NCBI GenBank assembly: GCA_016234555.1
Contig: JACRBJ010000012.1
Coordinates: 1 to 64,000, forward strand
Length of the DNA: 64,000 nucleotides
Direction: 5' to 3'
Source of the DNA: Chloroflexota bacterium
GTDB lineage: Bacteria > Chloroflexota > Anaerolineae > Anaerolineales > Villigracilaceae
The translations under genes and the position numbers were made by a program. Position 1 is the stretch's first letter, and each line of letters begins with the position of its first letter. Positions 1-7,856 of the stretch are shown piece by piece. Under the pieces are notes generated by a model. The model saw only the letters and a list, made by a program, of their open reading frames with translations. It had not been told where the DNA came from and ran no database searches.

Positions 1-3
1 AAC

Positions 4-181
4 GAGACTGTCGAAAAACCTCTGGTTCGAAAAATGTTCAAAAAAAACTCCCACAACAGGCTAAAAAACAGCCAAAATATTGCCAAAATGTTGTGCGGAA
101 CACCAAAAACCAGATGCTTTTCAGCGTTTCTCTCCCACTTTTCAAAAACAATTTTTGAAAAGTTACTTATTCGACAGTCTC
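4..181. mobile_element. MITE-like element with 12-bp terminal inverted repeats
   Basis: GAGACTGTCGAA at 4-15 is exactly inverted at 170-181 (TTCGACAGTCTC). The trinucleotide AAC lies directly outside both ends (1-3 and 182-184), as expected for a short target-site duplication. The interior is AT-rich with A and T runs and no convincing gene. A 178-bp non-coding unit with terminal repeats fits a MITE mobilised by a transposase elsewhere. It abuts the inner core of the attC-like site next to it. The parent IS family is not identified. Confidence 0.6.
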
Positions 182-307
182 AACGGTTTGCGTTAGCGGC
201 GGGTGGGCGGGCGTGGACAATGTTTGAGATGTAGAAAAAACCAAAGCCAGAAAAATGCTTCTAAACCGCTCAGACTCCCACACGTCCGCTGCACGCTTTG
301 TTGGGCG
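178..307 (-). other. attC-like integron recombination site (cassette 3' end)
   Basis: Read on the minus strand, GCCCAAC (an RYYYAAC-type R'' box, 306 to 300) follows the stop codon of the neighbouring gene by about 9 bases. It leads into an imperfect palindrome whose arms are at 283-296 (GCGTGCAGCGGACG on the minus strand) and 190-202 (GCGTTAGCGGCGG on the plus strand). The site ends in CGTTGAGA near 186-179, close to the R' consensus GTTRRRY. The size of about 130 bp is within the attC range. The last bases of R' are shared with the MITE end, so the element may have inserted at the recombination point. No integrase gene is in the window. Confidence 0.5.
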
Positions 308-315
308 TGGGGTTT

Positions 316-1022
316 TCAAGACTCGTTGCTCTCTCGAAGTTTAGCCAATGCTGACTGAATTGCTTCTCTTGAAAACTTATCTTTAATTGAGGCCTGCGCC
401 TTTTCCAGTAATGGAATTGTTTCTGCTCTTTGCTCTGGATATAACGCCAACGTTTTTGCTACATCACCTGAAGCATACCTTCTTGCAAAAATGGGTAAAG
501 AAAGTGTAAGCCTTTGCCTACTGCCTTTCTTGTATTGTTGACATATTCAATCTCTTTGGCGATTTCTATCTCTAATTCTAAATTATCCTTTGCAAGGATT
601 TCTCTCCAAGTTTTCTCGCTTTTTTTATCAGATAGCGCATGGACTTGCAAGCCAGATTTTCCATCAGCCAAACATGAAAGCAAGAGGGCAAAAGCAGATT
701 CGTCTATGGCTTCTGGCGATTCTAATGCTTTGAACAAAAATGGAACAGCATATGCTGATGCTTCGTAAACTGTTCCTTGATGCCAAATTGTTTCAAATAA
801 AAGTTTAAAGGCAAATTCTCTGTCTCTTCTATTTTCAGAGAAAGTCGCCAATAAAAGAATGGGGAAATCGCTGGCTTCTCCATGTGCATGATTTAATTTT
901 GACCAGTCAATCTTGTCAATATCTTCAAGCGCTTTTATCTTTGTTTGACTTTGCAGATTCTGGTATTTAGCGATAAGTTGTTCAGGAGTTATCCCTTCTG
1001 TATCATCACTAGACATGTTCAT
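316..1022 (-). CDS. HEAT-repeat-like cassette protein, frameshifted near its C-terminus
   Basis: The uninterrupted frame runs 1022 to 459 (187 aa). It resembles HEAT-like proteins with the segment 'HAHGEASDFPILLL' and 'IWHQGTVYEASAYAVPFL'. Near residue 175 the frame ends in an out-of-character tail. Shifting by one base in the short T run near 497-500 gives a continuation (LPIFARRYASGDVAKTLA and about 35 more residues) ending at TGA 316-318, which looks like the missing last HEAT helices. The gene therefore probably spans 316-1022 with a missing T, from mutation or sequencing. It sits between an attC-like site and a GTTGGGC core, the layout of an integron gene cassette. The role is unknown; HEAT proteins of this type often bind partner proteins. 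Confidence 0.6.
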
Positions 1023-1054
1023 ATCGCCTTGTTTTTATTGTATTTCTGACAAAC

Positions 1055-1061
1055 GCCCAAC
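1055..1061 (-). other. GTTRRRY-type core site upstream of the cassette gene
   Basis: On the minus strand GTTGGGC lies 32 bases before the ATG of the HEAT-like gene. This is the typical distance between a cassette junction and its start codon. It is the inverted counterpart of the GTTGGGC on the plus strand at 300-306. Beyond it lies palindromic DNA rather than a recognisable full attC. Confidence 0.35.
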
Positions 1062-1065
1062 TATG

Positions 1066-1131
1066 TTTTATACAGACTCATGCTGTAAAATGTCCCTGTG
1101 CGGGGTGTTATACAGCATCGCGCTGTATAAC
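1066..1131. repeat. Two related palindromes in the 1023-1450 intergenic stretch
   Basis: GTTATACAGC (1107-1116) is perfectly inverted at 1122-1131 around a 5-base loop. A degenerate version of the same palindrome (TTTTATACAG ... CTGTAAAA) lies at 1066-1090. The pair could fold into adjacent hairpins or cruciforms next to the cassette core site. The rest of 1023-1450 holds no gene I can support beyond the weak small frame at 1203-1388. Confidence 0.5.
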
Positions 1132-1202
1132 AGACTATGTCCATTATACACAAGAAACCGCCGCCCGACCCTCAACAACAGCGCCGGGCGGCGGCTCGTA
1201 TT

Positions 1203-1388
1203 CTAGGCTTTCGCTTTCCGCGTGGGAGACTTGCGTTCGCTCAGGCGCGTGCCGCCGACCATCTCATACTGCGAAGAGTCGTCGTCGTAGTTGGCTTTGA
1301 CCCCGTTGCTGCCCGAATTTAGCCTGTCCGCCAAAGCGACTGTCGCCTTGTACCTTGTACAGTGATACGCATACATTCCGTACCCCAA
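1203..1388 (-). CDS. Possible small ORF or gene remnant (61 aa)
   Basis: A 61-residue minus-strand frame. Its second half (from 'VALADRLNSGSNGVK' to a basic KSPTRKAKA tail) has codon use like a real gene, while the first 20 residues do not. It could be the 3' fragment of a lost gene or a short gene. No family is recognised and no ribosome-binding site is obvious. Confidence 0.2.
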   Translation of the reverse strand: MGYGMYAYHCTRYKATVALADRLNSGSNGVKANYDDDSSQYEMVGGTRLSERKSPTRKAKA

Positions 1389-1450
1389 AAGACGGCTAAA
1401 CGCCCATCTCTTTTTATTTTCCCTTCATCCTCTTCCGCTAAAATGGAGGA

Positions 1451-2329
1451 ATGAAATCGAAAAAGATGCTGTGGCTTCTTTTCGCCACCTTGCTCGGGAT
1501 GGCGCTTCTGACGGGTGGCTACTGGATATACAGCAAGGGTCGCCCCGCGCCTGTGCCGGTCAAAGAGAAGATCATGGACGGCATCACCTATATGCGGATT
1601 GTGAAATACCTTCCGCATTCGATGATCGCGCACGTACTGGTGGTCGATAAAAAGGTGGGGAAATTTCAGTTCATGGTCACGCCGCGGGATGAGGTTGACG
1701 GTGGCGTGCTCAAGGCGCGGACAACCTCGCAGTTTTTGGAGGAATTCGACGTGCAGATCGCCATCAACGGCGACGGATTCTTCCCGTGGTGGTCGCGCAG
1801 TCCCGTTGATTATTACCCGCACGCTGGCGACCCTGTTACGCCCAACGGGTTCACCGCCTCCTTTGGGGAGAAGTACGCCGACGGTTTGCAGGATGTGCGT
1901 CCCGAACCGACGTTGTATATCAGCCGTCGGGGCGAGTTGACCTTCAATAAGCCGCCGAACAAAATCCACCATGCGCTTTCCGGTGACCGTATGCTAATTC
2001 AAGGTGGCGAGATCATCCCCGATTTGGACGACGCTCAAATCGAACCGCGCACCGCAATTGGCATCAACCGCAACGGACGGTTCACCTACCTGGTGGTGGT
2101 GGACGGCAGGCAGCCATTCTACAGCGAGGGTGCGACCTTTGCGGAGCTGGCTGATCTGCTCAAGGAGCTTGGCGCGTTTTATGCCATGAGCCTCGACGGC
2201 GGCGGATCATCCACGATGGTGATTGAAGGGGAGGATGGCGAACCTGTTATCCTGAATTCCCCGATAGACAGTTACATCCCTCTGCGCGAGCGTCCCGTTG
2301 CGAATCATTTGGGGGTATATATCAAGTGA
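1451..2329 (+). CDS. Phosphodiester glycosidase family (NAGPA domain) membrane-anchored protein
   Basis: 292 aa. An N-terminal uncleaved signal or membrane segment (about residues 6-27, LWLLFATLLGMALLTGG) is followed by a NAGPA/DUF2233-type domain. Diagnostic motifs are 'QIAINGDGFF', 'EPRTAIGINRNGRF', 'LVVVDGRQ', 'SLDGGGSSTMV' and the C-terminal 'RPVANHLGVY'. The family hydrolyses phosphodiester alpha-GlcNAc-type linkages, so this is probably an extracytoplasmic enzyme acting on cell-surface glycans; the exact substrate is unknown. A GGAGGA directly abuts the ATG and TAAAAT lies just before it, so initiation may be unusual. The stop codon lies inside a long palindrome. Confidence 0.85.
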   Translation: MKSKKMLWLLFATLLGMALLTGGYWIYSKGRPAPVPVKEKIMDGITYMRIVKYLPHSMIAHVLVVDKKVGKFQFMVTPRDEVDGGVLKARTTSQFLEEFDVQIAINGDGFFPWWSRSPVDYYPHAGDPVTPNGFTASFGEKYADGLQDVRPEPTLYISRRGELTFNKPPNKIHHALSGDRMLIQGGEIIPDLDDAQIEPRTAIGINRNGRFTYLVVVDGRQPFYSEGATFAELADLLKELGAFYAMSLDGGGSSTMVIEGEDGEPVILNSPIDSYIPLRERPVANHLGVYIK

Positions 2330-2361
2330 CAGTCACCTATGAGGTGACTGTCACTTGATAT
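2319..2361. repeat. Perfect 20-bp palindrome overlapping the glycosidase stop codon
   Basis: The 20-base arm at 2319-2338 is perfectly inverted at 2342-2361 around a 3-base loop (ATG). The last codons and the TGA of the upstream gene form part of the left arm. It has no U-run, so it resembles a repeated extragenic palindrome or mRNA 3'-end stabiliser more than a classic terminator. Confidence 0.75.
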
Positions 2362-2363
2362 GA

Positions 2364-2396
2364 AATAAAAGACCACCTGAATGATCAAGTGGTCTT
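2364..2396 (-). terminator. Rho-independent terminator of tRNA-Val
   Basis: On the minus strand AAGACCAC ... GTGGTCTT (8-bp stem, 2396-2389 with 2376-2369) is followed by TTATTT. It starts immediately after the 3' end of the tRNA gene. Confidence 0.7.
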
Positions 2397-2397
2397 G

Positions 2398-2471
2398 TGG
2401 GCGCACAGGGACTCGAACCCCGGGCCTCTACTGTGTGATAGTAGCGCTCTAACCAACTGAGCTATGCGCCC
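2398..2471 (-). tRNA. tRNA-Val (anticodon CAC)
   Basis: The minus strand folds into a full cloverleaf. The acceptor stem is GGGCGCA/TGCGCCC with discriminator A, followed by D stem GCTC/GAGC, anticodon stem CTACT/AGTAG with loop ATCACAC (anticodon CAC, reading GUG), and T stem CGGGG/CCCTG with loop TTCGAGT. CCA is not encoded. Confidence 0.93.
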
Positions 2472-2486
2472 TGAACAACGTCCGCG

Positions 2487-2515
2487 ATTATAGTATAGGC
2501 TTTCCACTTTGGCAA
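2487..2515 (-). promoter_or_regulatory. Sigma-70-type promoter of tRNA-Val
   Basis: Minus strand TTGCCA (2515-2510), 17-bp spacer, TATAAT (2492-2487). The expected start is about 8 bases before the mature tRNA 5' end. Confidence 0.75.
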
Positions 2516-2520
2516 GCCAT

Positions 2521-3732
2521 TTAAGGCGGCGGCAAATAATCCCAGGGATTCACTTTCCAGGTCGAAGTCATCAGCTCGAAGTGCAGGTGCGCGCCGGAAG
2601 AACGCCCCGTGGTGCCGACGGCGCCGATCCCCTCGCCCTGTCCCACGCTTTGTCCGCAGCCGCGATAGAGTGCGCTCAAATGGGCATACAACGACTGGAA
2701 GCCGTTGCCGTGGTCGATGATGATCATGTTGCCGTAGCCGTAATCGTTCCAACCCGAATAGACCACCACACCCGCATCTGCTGCGTACACGCCCTCGCCT
2801 TCGCTGCCAGCCAGGTCGATGCCGCGATGGTTTGTCTTTTCGGAATAATCGAAGCCTGAAAGATAGTGCTTGTTGGTCGGGTAGACGTAGGTCCCGTAGC
2901 CCACCGCGCCGCCGCTGACCGGGTCGCAGGCGCCAGCTCCCAGTACGCGGGCAGAGGCGGGATTCTCGCGGGTCACGCCCAGCGGCGCGCTCCAGTTGAC
3001 GAATTCTCGCTGTCCGCCGGGGATGATCAACCACGTGCCAGCTTTGATGTTCGCGTTGTTATAGTCGCCGACCGTGTTCGGGTCGATTTTATTGGCGGGA
3101 TACTCGATGATGTCCGCCGCCTCCACGCCGTAGAACTTCGCCCACTCGCCAAAGGAGATGCCGCCCAGCCATTCCCAGTACACGCCGTCCACAGGCAGGA
3201 TGGTCAACTCCTGACCGGGCTTGAGCGAGTGAGGGTCATCCAGCAGGGTGTTGTAATTGCCCCACAAAATCGTCTGGGGTTCCAGCCCGAACTTTTCCGC
3301 AATGCCGAAGACCGTATCGCCGTCCTGAACGGTATAGGTGGATATTTCCTTGCGCGGACGCGACGGCACGTTGGTGTGGATTTGCGCCGCGCGCGAGATG
3401 CCGTCGATCACCGGGATGGATAGCCCGGGCATTGGGTTGACCGGAGCCTCGACGGTTGGCGCGGAACCTGAAGCCTGGTTCCTGTTTCCTGTGAGCGGTC
3501 CCGGCGTCCGACGGTAGTAGGCTTGCGCAAGAAAAATTACCAGCAGGATGGCGGCAATCGAGAACAGGTTGGTTCCAATTTGTAAAAGCGACTCGCCCAG
3601 CCCCATCTGCACGAGACTGTTCACCCAGCGGGTGATGACGCCAGGTTCCCTTGTTGTGGAGGAGGGGATTTCCGCCTGTTTCCCGTTGCCAGCCGATTCT
3701 TCGTTGAAGTTATTTTGCATGGCGGTCATCAT
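2521..3732 (-). CDS. LysM and M23 peptidase domain membrane protein
   Basis: 403 aa. A cytoplasmic N-terminus of about 45 residues and one membrane helix (about 52-72) are followed by a Ser/Pro linker. Next comes a LysM domain ('YTVQDGDTVFGIAEKFGL ... LKPGQELTILP'), a second degenerate LysM-like part ending 'AGTWLIIPGG', and a C-terminal M23 (LytM) metallopeptidase. The zinc and catalytic motifs are present: HRGIDLA, YAHLS and HLHFE. It probably trims or remodels peptidoglycan or another surface polymer outside the membrane. The start is uncertain: ATGs at codons 1, 2 and 5, none with a clear ribosome-binding site. It runs in the same direction as the MFS and SRAP genes upstream. Confidence 0.88.
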   Translation of the reverse strand: MMTAMQNNFNEESAGNGKQAEIPSSTTREPGVITRWVNSLVQMGLGESLLQIGTNLFSIAAILLVIFLAQAYYRRTPGPLTGNRNQASGSAPTVEAPVNPMPGLSIPVIDGISRAAQIHTNVPSRPRKEISTYTVQDGDTVFGIAEKFGLEPQTILWGNYNTLLDDPHSLKPGQELTILPVDGVYWEWLGGISFGEWAKFYGVEAADIIEYPANKIDPNTVGDYNNANIKAGTWLIIPGGQREFVNWSAPLGVTRENPASARVLGAGACDPVSGGAVGYGTYVYPTNKHYLSGFDYSEKTNHRGIDLAGSEGEGVYAADAGVVVYSGWNDYGYGNMIIIDHGNGFQSLYAHLSALYRGCGQSVGQGEGIGAVGTTGRSSGAHLHFELMTSTWKVNPWDYLPPP

Positions 3733-3783
3733 ATCACGGGCAAAAAAACGAAGTCAAGCTGCCAGTCAAACGCTAATCCTGTG

Positions 3784-5037
3784 TTAACCAGCTGGTTGCC
3801 TGATGATGGGGCGAAAGATTTGAATCCCCCCAATTATCGCCAGCGATATCAGCCCGCAGGCGCGGGCGGTGGCGGACAGCCCGAATTCCTGCGTCATCCA
3901 TCCGATGAGGAGGCTCCCAAACGGCGCGATGCCCTGGAGTGCCCAGAGGTAGATGCTGAACACACGTCCCCGCAAACGGTCCGGTACCTGGGTCTGGATC
4001 AGGGTATTCATGGTGGCAAGTTGTGTCACCGAGCCCCAGCCCATGCAGGCAATGATGACGACGGCAATCCACAGTGAACGGGAGAGGGGGATGAACATCA
4101 TGCCGAGGATGAACGCCGCTTCCCCCAGCAGGAGTCGCAGTCCGCGCCAACGTTCGCTGTTGTTCATGGCAATCGAGAAAGCCGCAATAAGCGCCCCCAC
4201 CCCTTGCGAGGTGTATAGAAAGCTGTTCCGCATGTCCACGATGGCTTTGGTGTCGCCGACCTGCCCAAGCAGGTCCTTCGAGATAACGGGCAGTTGTTGA
4301 ATGATGGGGAAGCCGAAAATTCCCAGAGTGGCGGCGATGACGACCAACAAGCTGACGGCTGGCGTGACGGCGAGATAGCGACCAGCTTCGCCCAGCTCGA
4401 CCAGCATGGAGTTTGTGCGTGGTTCGACAGGTATTTTGTAGCGCGTTCGCACGAAAAACAAGCCGGCGACAATGGCGACGAAGCTGATGCTATTCAAAAG
4501 AAAGACCCAGCCTTCACTGTTTTTGGGGAACAGCAAAAACACGGGGACAATCAGCGCGGGTCCCAGCACGCGCGAGAGGTTAAATGCGGTGGCTTGCAAT
4601 GCAATGGCGTTTGGCAGGGAGTTGCGCCCCACCAATTCGATCAGCATGGACTGTCGCGCCGTGATCTCGAAGGCGGTTGCCACACCGAGGATGAGCGAAG
4701 TAACGACGATATGCCAGATTTGAATCCGCCCGCTTAGGCTGAGATATGCCAGCGCAAAGGTGTCCAGCATCATCACGGTTTGGAGGAGGATGATGGCTTT
4801 GCGTCTGTCCACGCGCTCGATCAACACGCCGCCGGGGATGGCGAGAAAAAAGGTGGGTAATAATGCTGCAAAGCCGATTAGTCCCAGGTCGAAGGGACGC
4901 CCGCTGAGGCGGTACGCCAGAAGCGGCAGGGCTGTATTTTGCATGGATGTTCCCACGAGCGAAAACAGATGTCCCACCCAGAAGATGGCGAAATCACGCG
5001 AGGCAAGCGCGGGGAAACGGCGGGAAAGGGAGGTCAT
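3784..5037 (-). CDS. MFS transporter (EntS-like / MFS_3 type)
   Basis: 417 aa with about 12 hydrophobic helices. The N-terminal signature 'LASRDFAIFWVGHLFSLVGT' and the loop 2-3 motif 'GGVLIERVDRRK' identify the major facilitator superfamily, in the group of enterobactin- or macrolide-exporter-like permeases. The likely role is proton-driven efflux of a small molecule; the substrate cannot be read from sequence. About 50 bases separate it from the SRAP gene upstream, with a small hairpin between. Confidence 0.85.
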   Translation of the reverse strand: MTSLSRRFPALASRDFAIFWVGHLFSLVGTSMQNTALPLLAYRLSGRPFDLGLIGFAALLPTFFLAIPGGVLIERVDRRKAIILLQTVMMLDTFALAYLSLSGRIQIWHIVVTSLILGVATAFEITARQSMLIELVGRNSLPNAIALQATAFNLSRVLGPALIVPVFLLFPKNSEGWVFLLNSISFVAIVAGLFFVRTRYKIPVEPRTNSMLVELGEAGRYLAVTPAVSLLVVIAATLGIFGFPIIQQLPVISKDLLGQVGDTKAIVDMRNSFLYTSQGVGALIAAFSIAMNNSERWRGLRLLLGEAAFILGMMFIPLSRSLWIAVVIIACMGWGSVTQLATMNTLIQTQVPDRLRGRVFSIYLWALQGIAPFGSLLIGWMTQEFGLSATARACGLISLAIIGGIQIFRPIIRQPAG

Positions 5038-5054
5038 TGAGTGTATTAAATTAC

Positions 5055-5072
5055 GCGGGATCCATATCCCGC
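5055..5072 (-). terminator. Small hairpin between SRAP gene and MFS gene
   Basis: GCGGGAT/ATCCCGC with a 4-base loop lies about 18 bases after the SRAP stop. There is only a weak U-tract, so termination is partial at best. Confidence 0.35.
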
Positions 5073-5089
5073 AGGTTAATTGGTGATGT

Positions 5090-5757
5090 TTATTTCGGCG
5101 CGATCAGTTCCGCGCGGTCGTTGGCCGGCGTGTTGACCAGCGTCGAGACGGGGTAGGCGGACATCCTGTCGGCGGGAAAAGGCTGGATGAGGTGGATCAG
5201 CTTGTCGGGCGTCTGTGGCATTGGGTCCAGCCAGTCGCTAAAATTCCGCCTGTCCAAATCACCGGCATACGGTTGTGCAGGTCTGCCATCAATTCGTTGG
5301 GCGAGGTGGTGATGATGGTGCAGGTTCGGAGCGTCGCCCCATCGGGCGAATGCCATTCGTCCCACAGTCCCGCGAAGGCAAAGGGCTTGCGATCCTTCAT
5401 GTGGATGAAGTACGGCGTTTTGGCTTTCTGCCCAGCCTGGACCTTCCACTCGTAGAATCCATCGGCGGGGATGAGGCAGCGCTTGTACTTGAATCCGCCG
5501 CGAAAGGACGGCTTTTCCGCGATGGTCTCGCCGCGCGCGTTGATGAGTTTGTGCGCGATGGCGGGGTCCTTCGACCACGAGGGAATCAAACCCCAGAGGA
5601 AAAAGTCGGCTTTGTTTTTGCCGTCGTTGGGAATTGCAAGGACGGGCTGTGACGGGGCAATGTTGTATCGCGGCGCAAACTGGGTTGGGAACGTGAAATC
5701 TCCAAACACATCCTGTAAATCGGCGGTGTCAACGGTAAGAGTAAATCGTCCGCACAT
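5090..5757 (-). CDS. SRAP (YedK/HMCES-type) DNA-protein crosslink protein, frameshifted
   Basis: The N-terminal frame (5757 to 5197) starts MCGRFTL, whose Cys2 forms the thiazolidine crosslink to abasic DNA in this family. It carries NARGE, the GFYEW glutamate and 'LHNRMPVI'. There it runs out of frame. The other frame resumes at 'DRRNFSDWLDP' and ends correctly at 'YPVSTLVNTPANDRAELIAP', the typical SRAP C-terminus. One missing T in GTGATTTGGACAGG (near 5251-5257) explains the break. If real, the product loses its last 50 residues or so; if a sequencing indel, the gene is intact at about 222 aa. The ribosome-binding site AAAGGAGA precedes the ATG. Confidence 0.85.
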
Positions 5758-5771
5758 GGGGTCTCCTTTGG

Positions 5772-5805
5772 AGACCTGACAGGTTTTTAAAAACCTGTCA
5801 GGTCT
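5772..5805. repeat. Perfect 17-bp palindrome overlapping the histidine-kinase stop
   Basis: The 17-base arm AGACCTGACAGGTTTTT (5772-5788) is perfectly inverted at 5789-5805. It contains the TGA of the kinase gene and sits just upstream of the SRAP ribosome-binding site on the same strand. It probably acts as an intercistronic hairpin, and its composition suggests a dispersed repeat family. Confidence 0.7.
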
Positions 5806-7849
5806 GATTTAACGTGAAATAAAATGTCGCGCCTTTACCCGGCTCCGATTCGAGCCAGATGCGTCCCTTGTGGACTTCGATAATGCGCCTGACCAACGCC
5901 AGACCGATGCCGGTCCCCTCGGTTTCGGGGTTCAACTTGCTGAAAAGCGAGAAGATGCGGTCGTGATATTGTTTTTCGATTCCGATGCCGTTATCGCGGA
6001 CGAAGAAAACGGTTTCATTCTGTCCGTTTGTGACCGCGCCAATGGTGACGCAGGGCTTGGGCTGGTCGCCCATGAACTTGATGGCGTTGTCCACCAGGTT
6101 TTGGATGACCTCGGTCAGGCGCTCGCGGTCGCCGTTGATAGTGGCGGGCGTATTCTGAAGTTCGATGAATATGTTCTTTGCTTCGATCTGCCCGCGCACC
6201 AGTTCCACGGCGTCCCTCGCGATGTCCGTGAAAAGTGCCTCGGTGGGCGGGTTCATCAACCGTCCGATGCGCGAAAGCTCCAGCAGGTCACTTAACAGCG
6301 CCTGCATCTTCATTGCCGCATCCTCGATACGTTTGATGTCGTCCCTCACTCTTTGCATGTTCCCCGCCTGGGTATCCTTTTCAAGATAGCCAAGGAATCC
6401 CCTGATCGTGACCAGCGGCGACTTTAGATCGTGCGATACTGTGTACGTGTATCTTTCGAGTTCGGCGTTCTTTGTCTCCAGTTCGCCGATCAGTTTCTCG
6501 CGTTCGAGTTCGGCGTTTTTTCGCTCGGTGATTTCGCGGGCGATTCCCACCGTGCCGACCACCTCCCCCTCCGCGTTCATGATGGGCGTCTTGATGGTTT
6601 CCACCCAATACTTTCTGCCGTCGCTGTCCATTTGGAGTTCTTCCATGCGTTTGCGCTGCCGGCTTTGCATGACTTCGAGATCGTCCCTGCGATAAAGGTC
6701 GGCGAACTCGCTGTCCCAAATCTCGTGGTCAGTCCTGCCCAGGATTTCCTCGATGCACCTTCCCGCCGTTTTCATGAATTGATCGTTGACCGCCACGTAA
6801 CGGCTGTCTTTATCCTTCAACCATGCCATATCGGGGATGCTGTTCAGGATGGCGGTTTGCTGCAGGTAGGTCTCCTTCAACTTTTCCTCGGACCGCTTCT
6901 GCTCGGTTACGTCCTGCACCGCCCCCACGATTCGCACAAGCCGATTCTCCTTCTTGTCCCAAACCGGGTGGGCAAAGACCCGCTCCCAGCGGAGTTCCCC
7001 GCTCTTCGTAAAGGTCCTGATATCCGAACTGATGACGCTCTCGTTCTTGAGAAGTTTGTCCGTATCCCGCTGGTCTTTTTCAACGTCGTCAGGGTGGATG
7101 TGCGCCAGCCAGCCGCCTGTCGCCTCGTATTCTTCGTAGGTATAACCGGTCATCTTTTCGAATGCGCCGGCCACCCATTCCAGCTTCCCCTGTCCTTCCC
7201 TGTCCACGCTGCTGGCGAATGTGTAATCGGAACTGACCTGGGAGATCAGCCGGTATTTCTCCTCGCTTTCATGCGCGCGTTTCAAGGCTTCCTGTAATTT
7301 CCGCGTCGACAGGGTTTGCAATATGGTCCCCAATGGAAAAAGAATCAGGCTGATGATCCAGGCTGTGATCGGGGTGCTGACGTTTGTGGGGACGAAAAGT
7401 CCCCGGCTTTGCTCTGTATACGCCATCACCCAGCCGACAGCCAATGAGACCAGGGTAATGCCGATTGCCACACGCCGGTTTTTCAAAATGCCCGCGATCA
7501 TGATGACCAGCGGATATCCCAGCAAATAAGATTCCCCGCGCACGCCCGCCCCCGTAGCTGCGGATACCGTAAAGAAAATCCACAATGCGCCGATTTGAAT
7601 TAAAGCCGCCGCGCGGATTTGCCTGTGATGAAGCAGGTAAAGGACAACCACATTGATGAATTCCGCAAACCCCGCCTGCGTGAGCGCGCGGCTGGCGTCG
7701 GTTGGAACTTTAATCAGTACGTAGAGAAAATATACCGGCGGGAAAAAAAACAACACCCAGACGATGATGTTCAGGAAATATGCCGTATGCGTTGTTTTTT
7801 CGTCTTCGAATACGGGTGGGGTGAAAACTTTCCCGACGAGCGACATCAC
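5798..7849 (-). CDS. Membrane PAS-PAS sensor histidine kinase
   Basis: 683 aa. About six hydrophobic helices in the first 175 residues form a membrane sensor region. They are followed by a short coiled coil, two PAS/PAC modules (about 200-320 and 335-450, each ending in 'VGxVxDVTE'/'VGIAREITE'-type PAC motifs), a HisKA domain with H-box 'YTVSHDLKSPL', and a HATPase_c domain with N-box 'NLVDNAIKF', 'VRDNGIGIE' and 'GTGIGLALVRRI'. All catalytic boxes look intact. No response regulator is adjacent. The gene follows selB by 7 bases, so it is co-transcribed with it. Confidence 0.9.
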   Translation of the reverse strand: MMSLVGKVFTPPVFEDEKTTHTAYFLNIIVWVLFFFPPVYFLYVLIKVPTDASRALTQAGFAEFINVVVLYLLHHRQIRAAALIQIGALWIFFTVSAATGAGVRGESYLLGYPLVIMIAGILKNRRVAIGITLVSLAVGWVMAYTEQSRGLFVPTNVSTPITAWIISLILFPLGTILQTLSTRKLQEALKRAHESEEKYRLISQVSSDYTFASSVDREGQGKLEWVAGAFEKMTGYTYEEYEATGGWLAHIHPDDVEKDQRDTDKLLKNESVISSDIRTFTKSGELRWERVFAHPVWDKKENRLVRIVGAVQDVTEQKRSEEKLKETYLQQTAILNSIPDMAWLKDKDSRYVAVNDQFMKTAGRCIEEILGRTDHEIWDSEFADLYRRDDLEVMQSRQRKRMEELQMDSDGRKYWVETIKTPIMNAEGEVVGTVGIAREITERKNAELEREKLIGELETKNAELERYTYTVSHDLKSPLVTIRGFLGYLEKDTQAGNMQRVRDDIKRIEDAAMKMQALLSDLLELSRIGRLMNPPTEALFTDIARDAVELVRGQIEAKNIFIELQNTPATINGDRERLTEVIQNLVDNAIKFMGDQPKPCVTIGAVTNGQNETVFFVRDNGIGIEKQYHDRIFSLFSKLNPETEGTGIGLALVRRIIEVHKGRIWLESEPGKGATFYFTLNQT

Positions 7850-7856
7850 CGGATGC

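Noticed and set aside
34..234. 66-aa frame at the left end
   Set aside because: It crosses the MITE end and the attC-like site and has no ribosome-binding site or coding character.
1319..1972. Minus-strand 217-aa frame overlapping the glycosidase gene
   Set aside because: The plus-strand frame has unmistakable NAGPA motifs; this one has none.
6431..7297. Plus-strand 288-aa frame opposite the histidine kinase
   Set aside because: The minus strand encodes complete PAS domains here.
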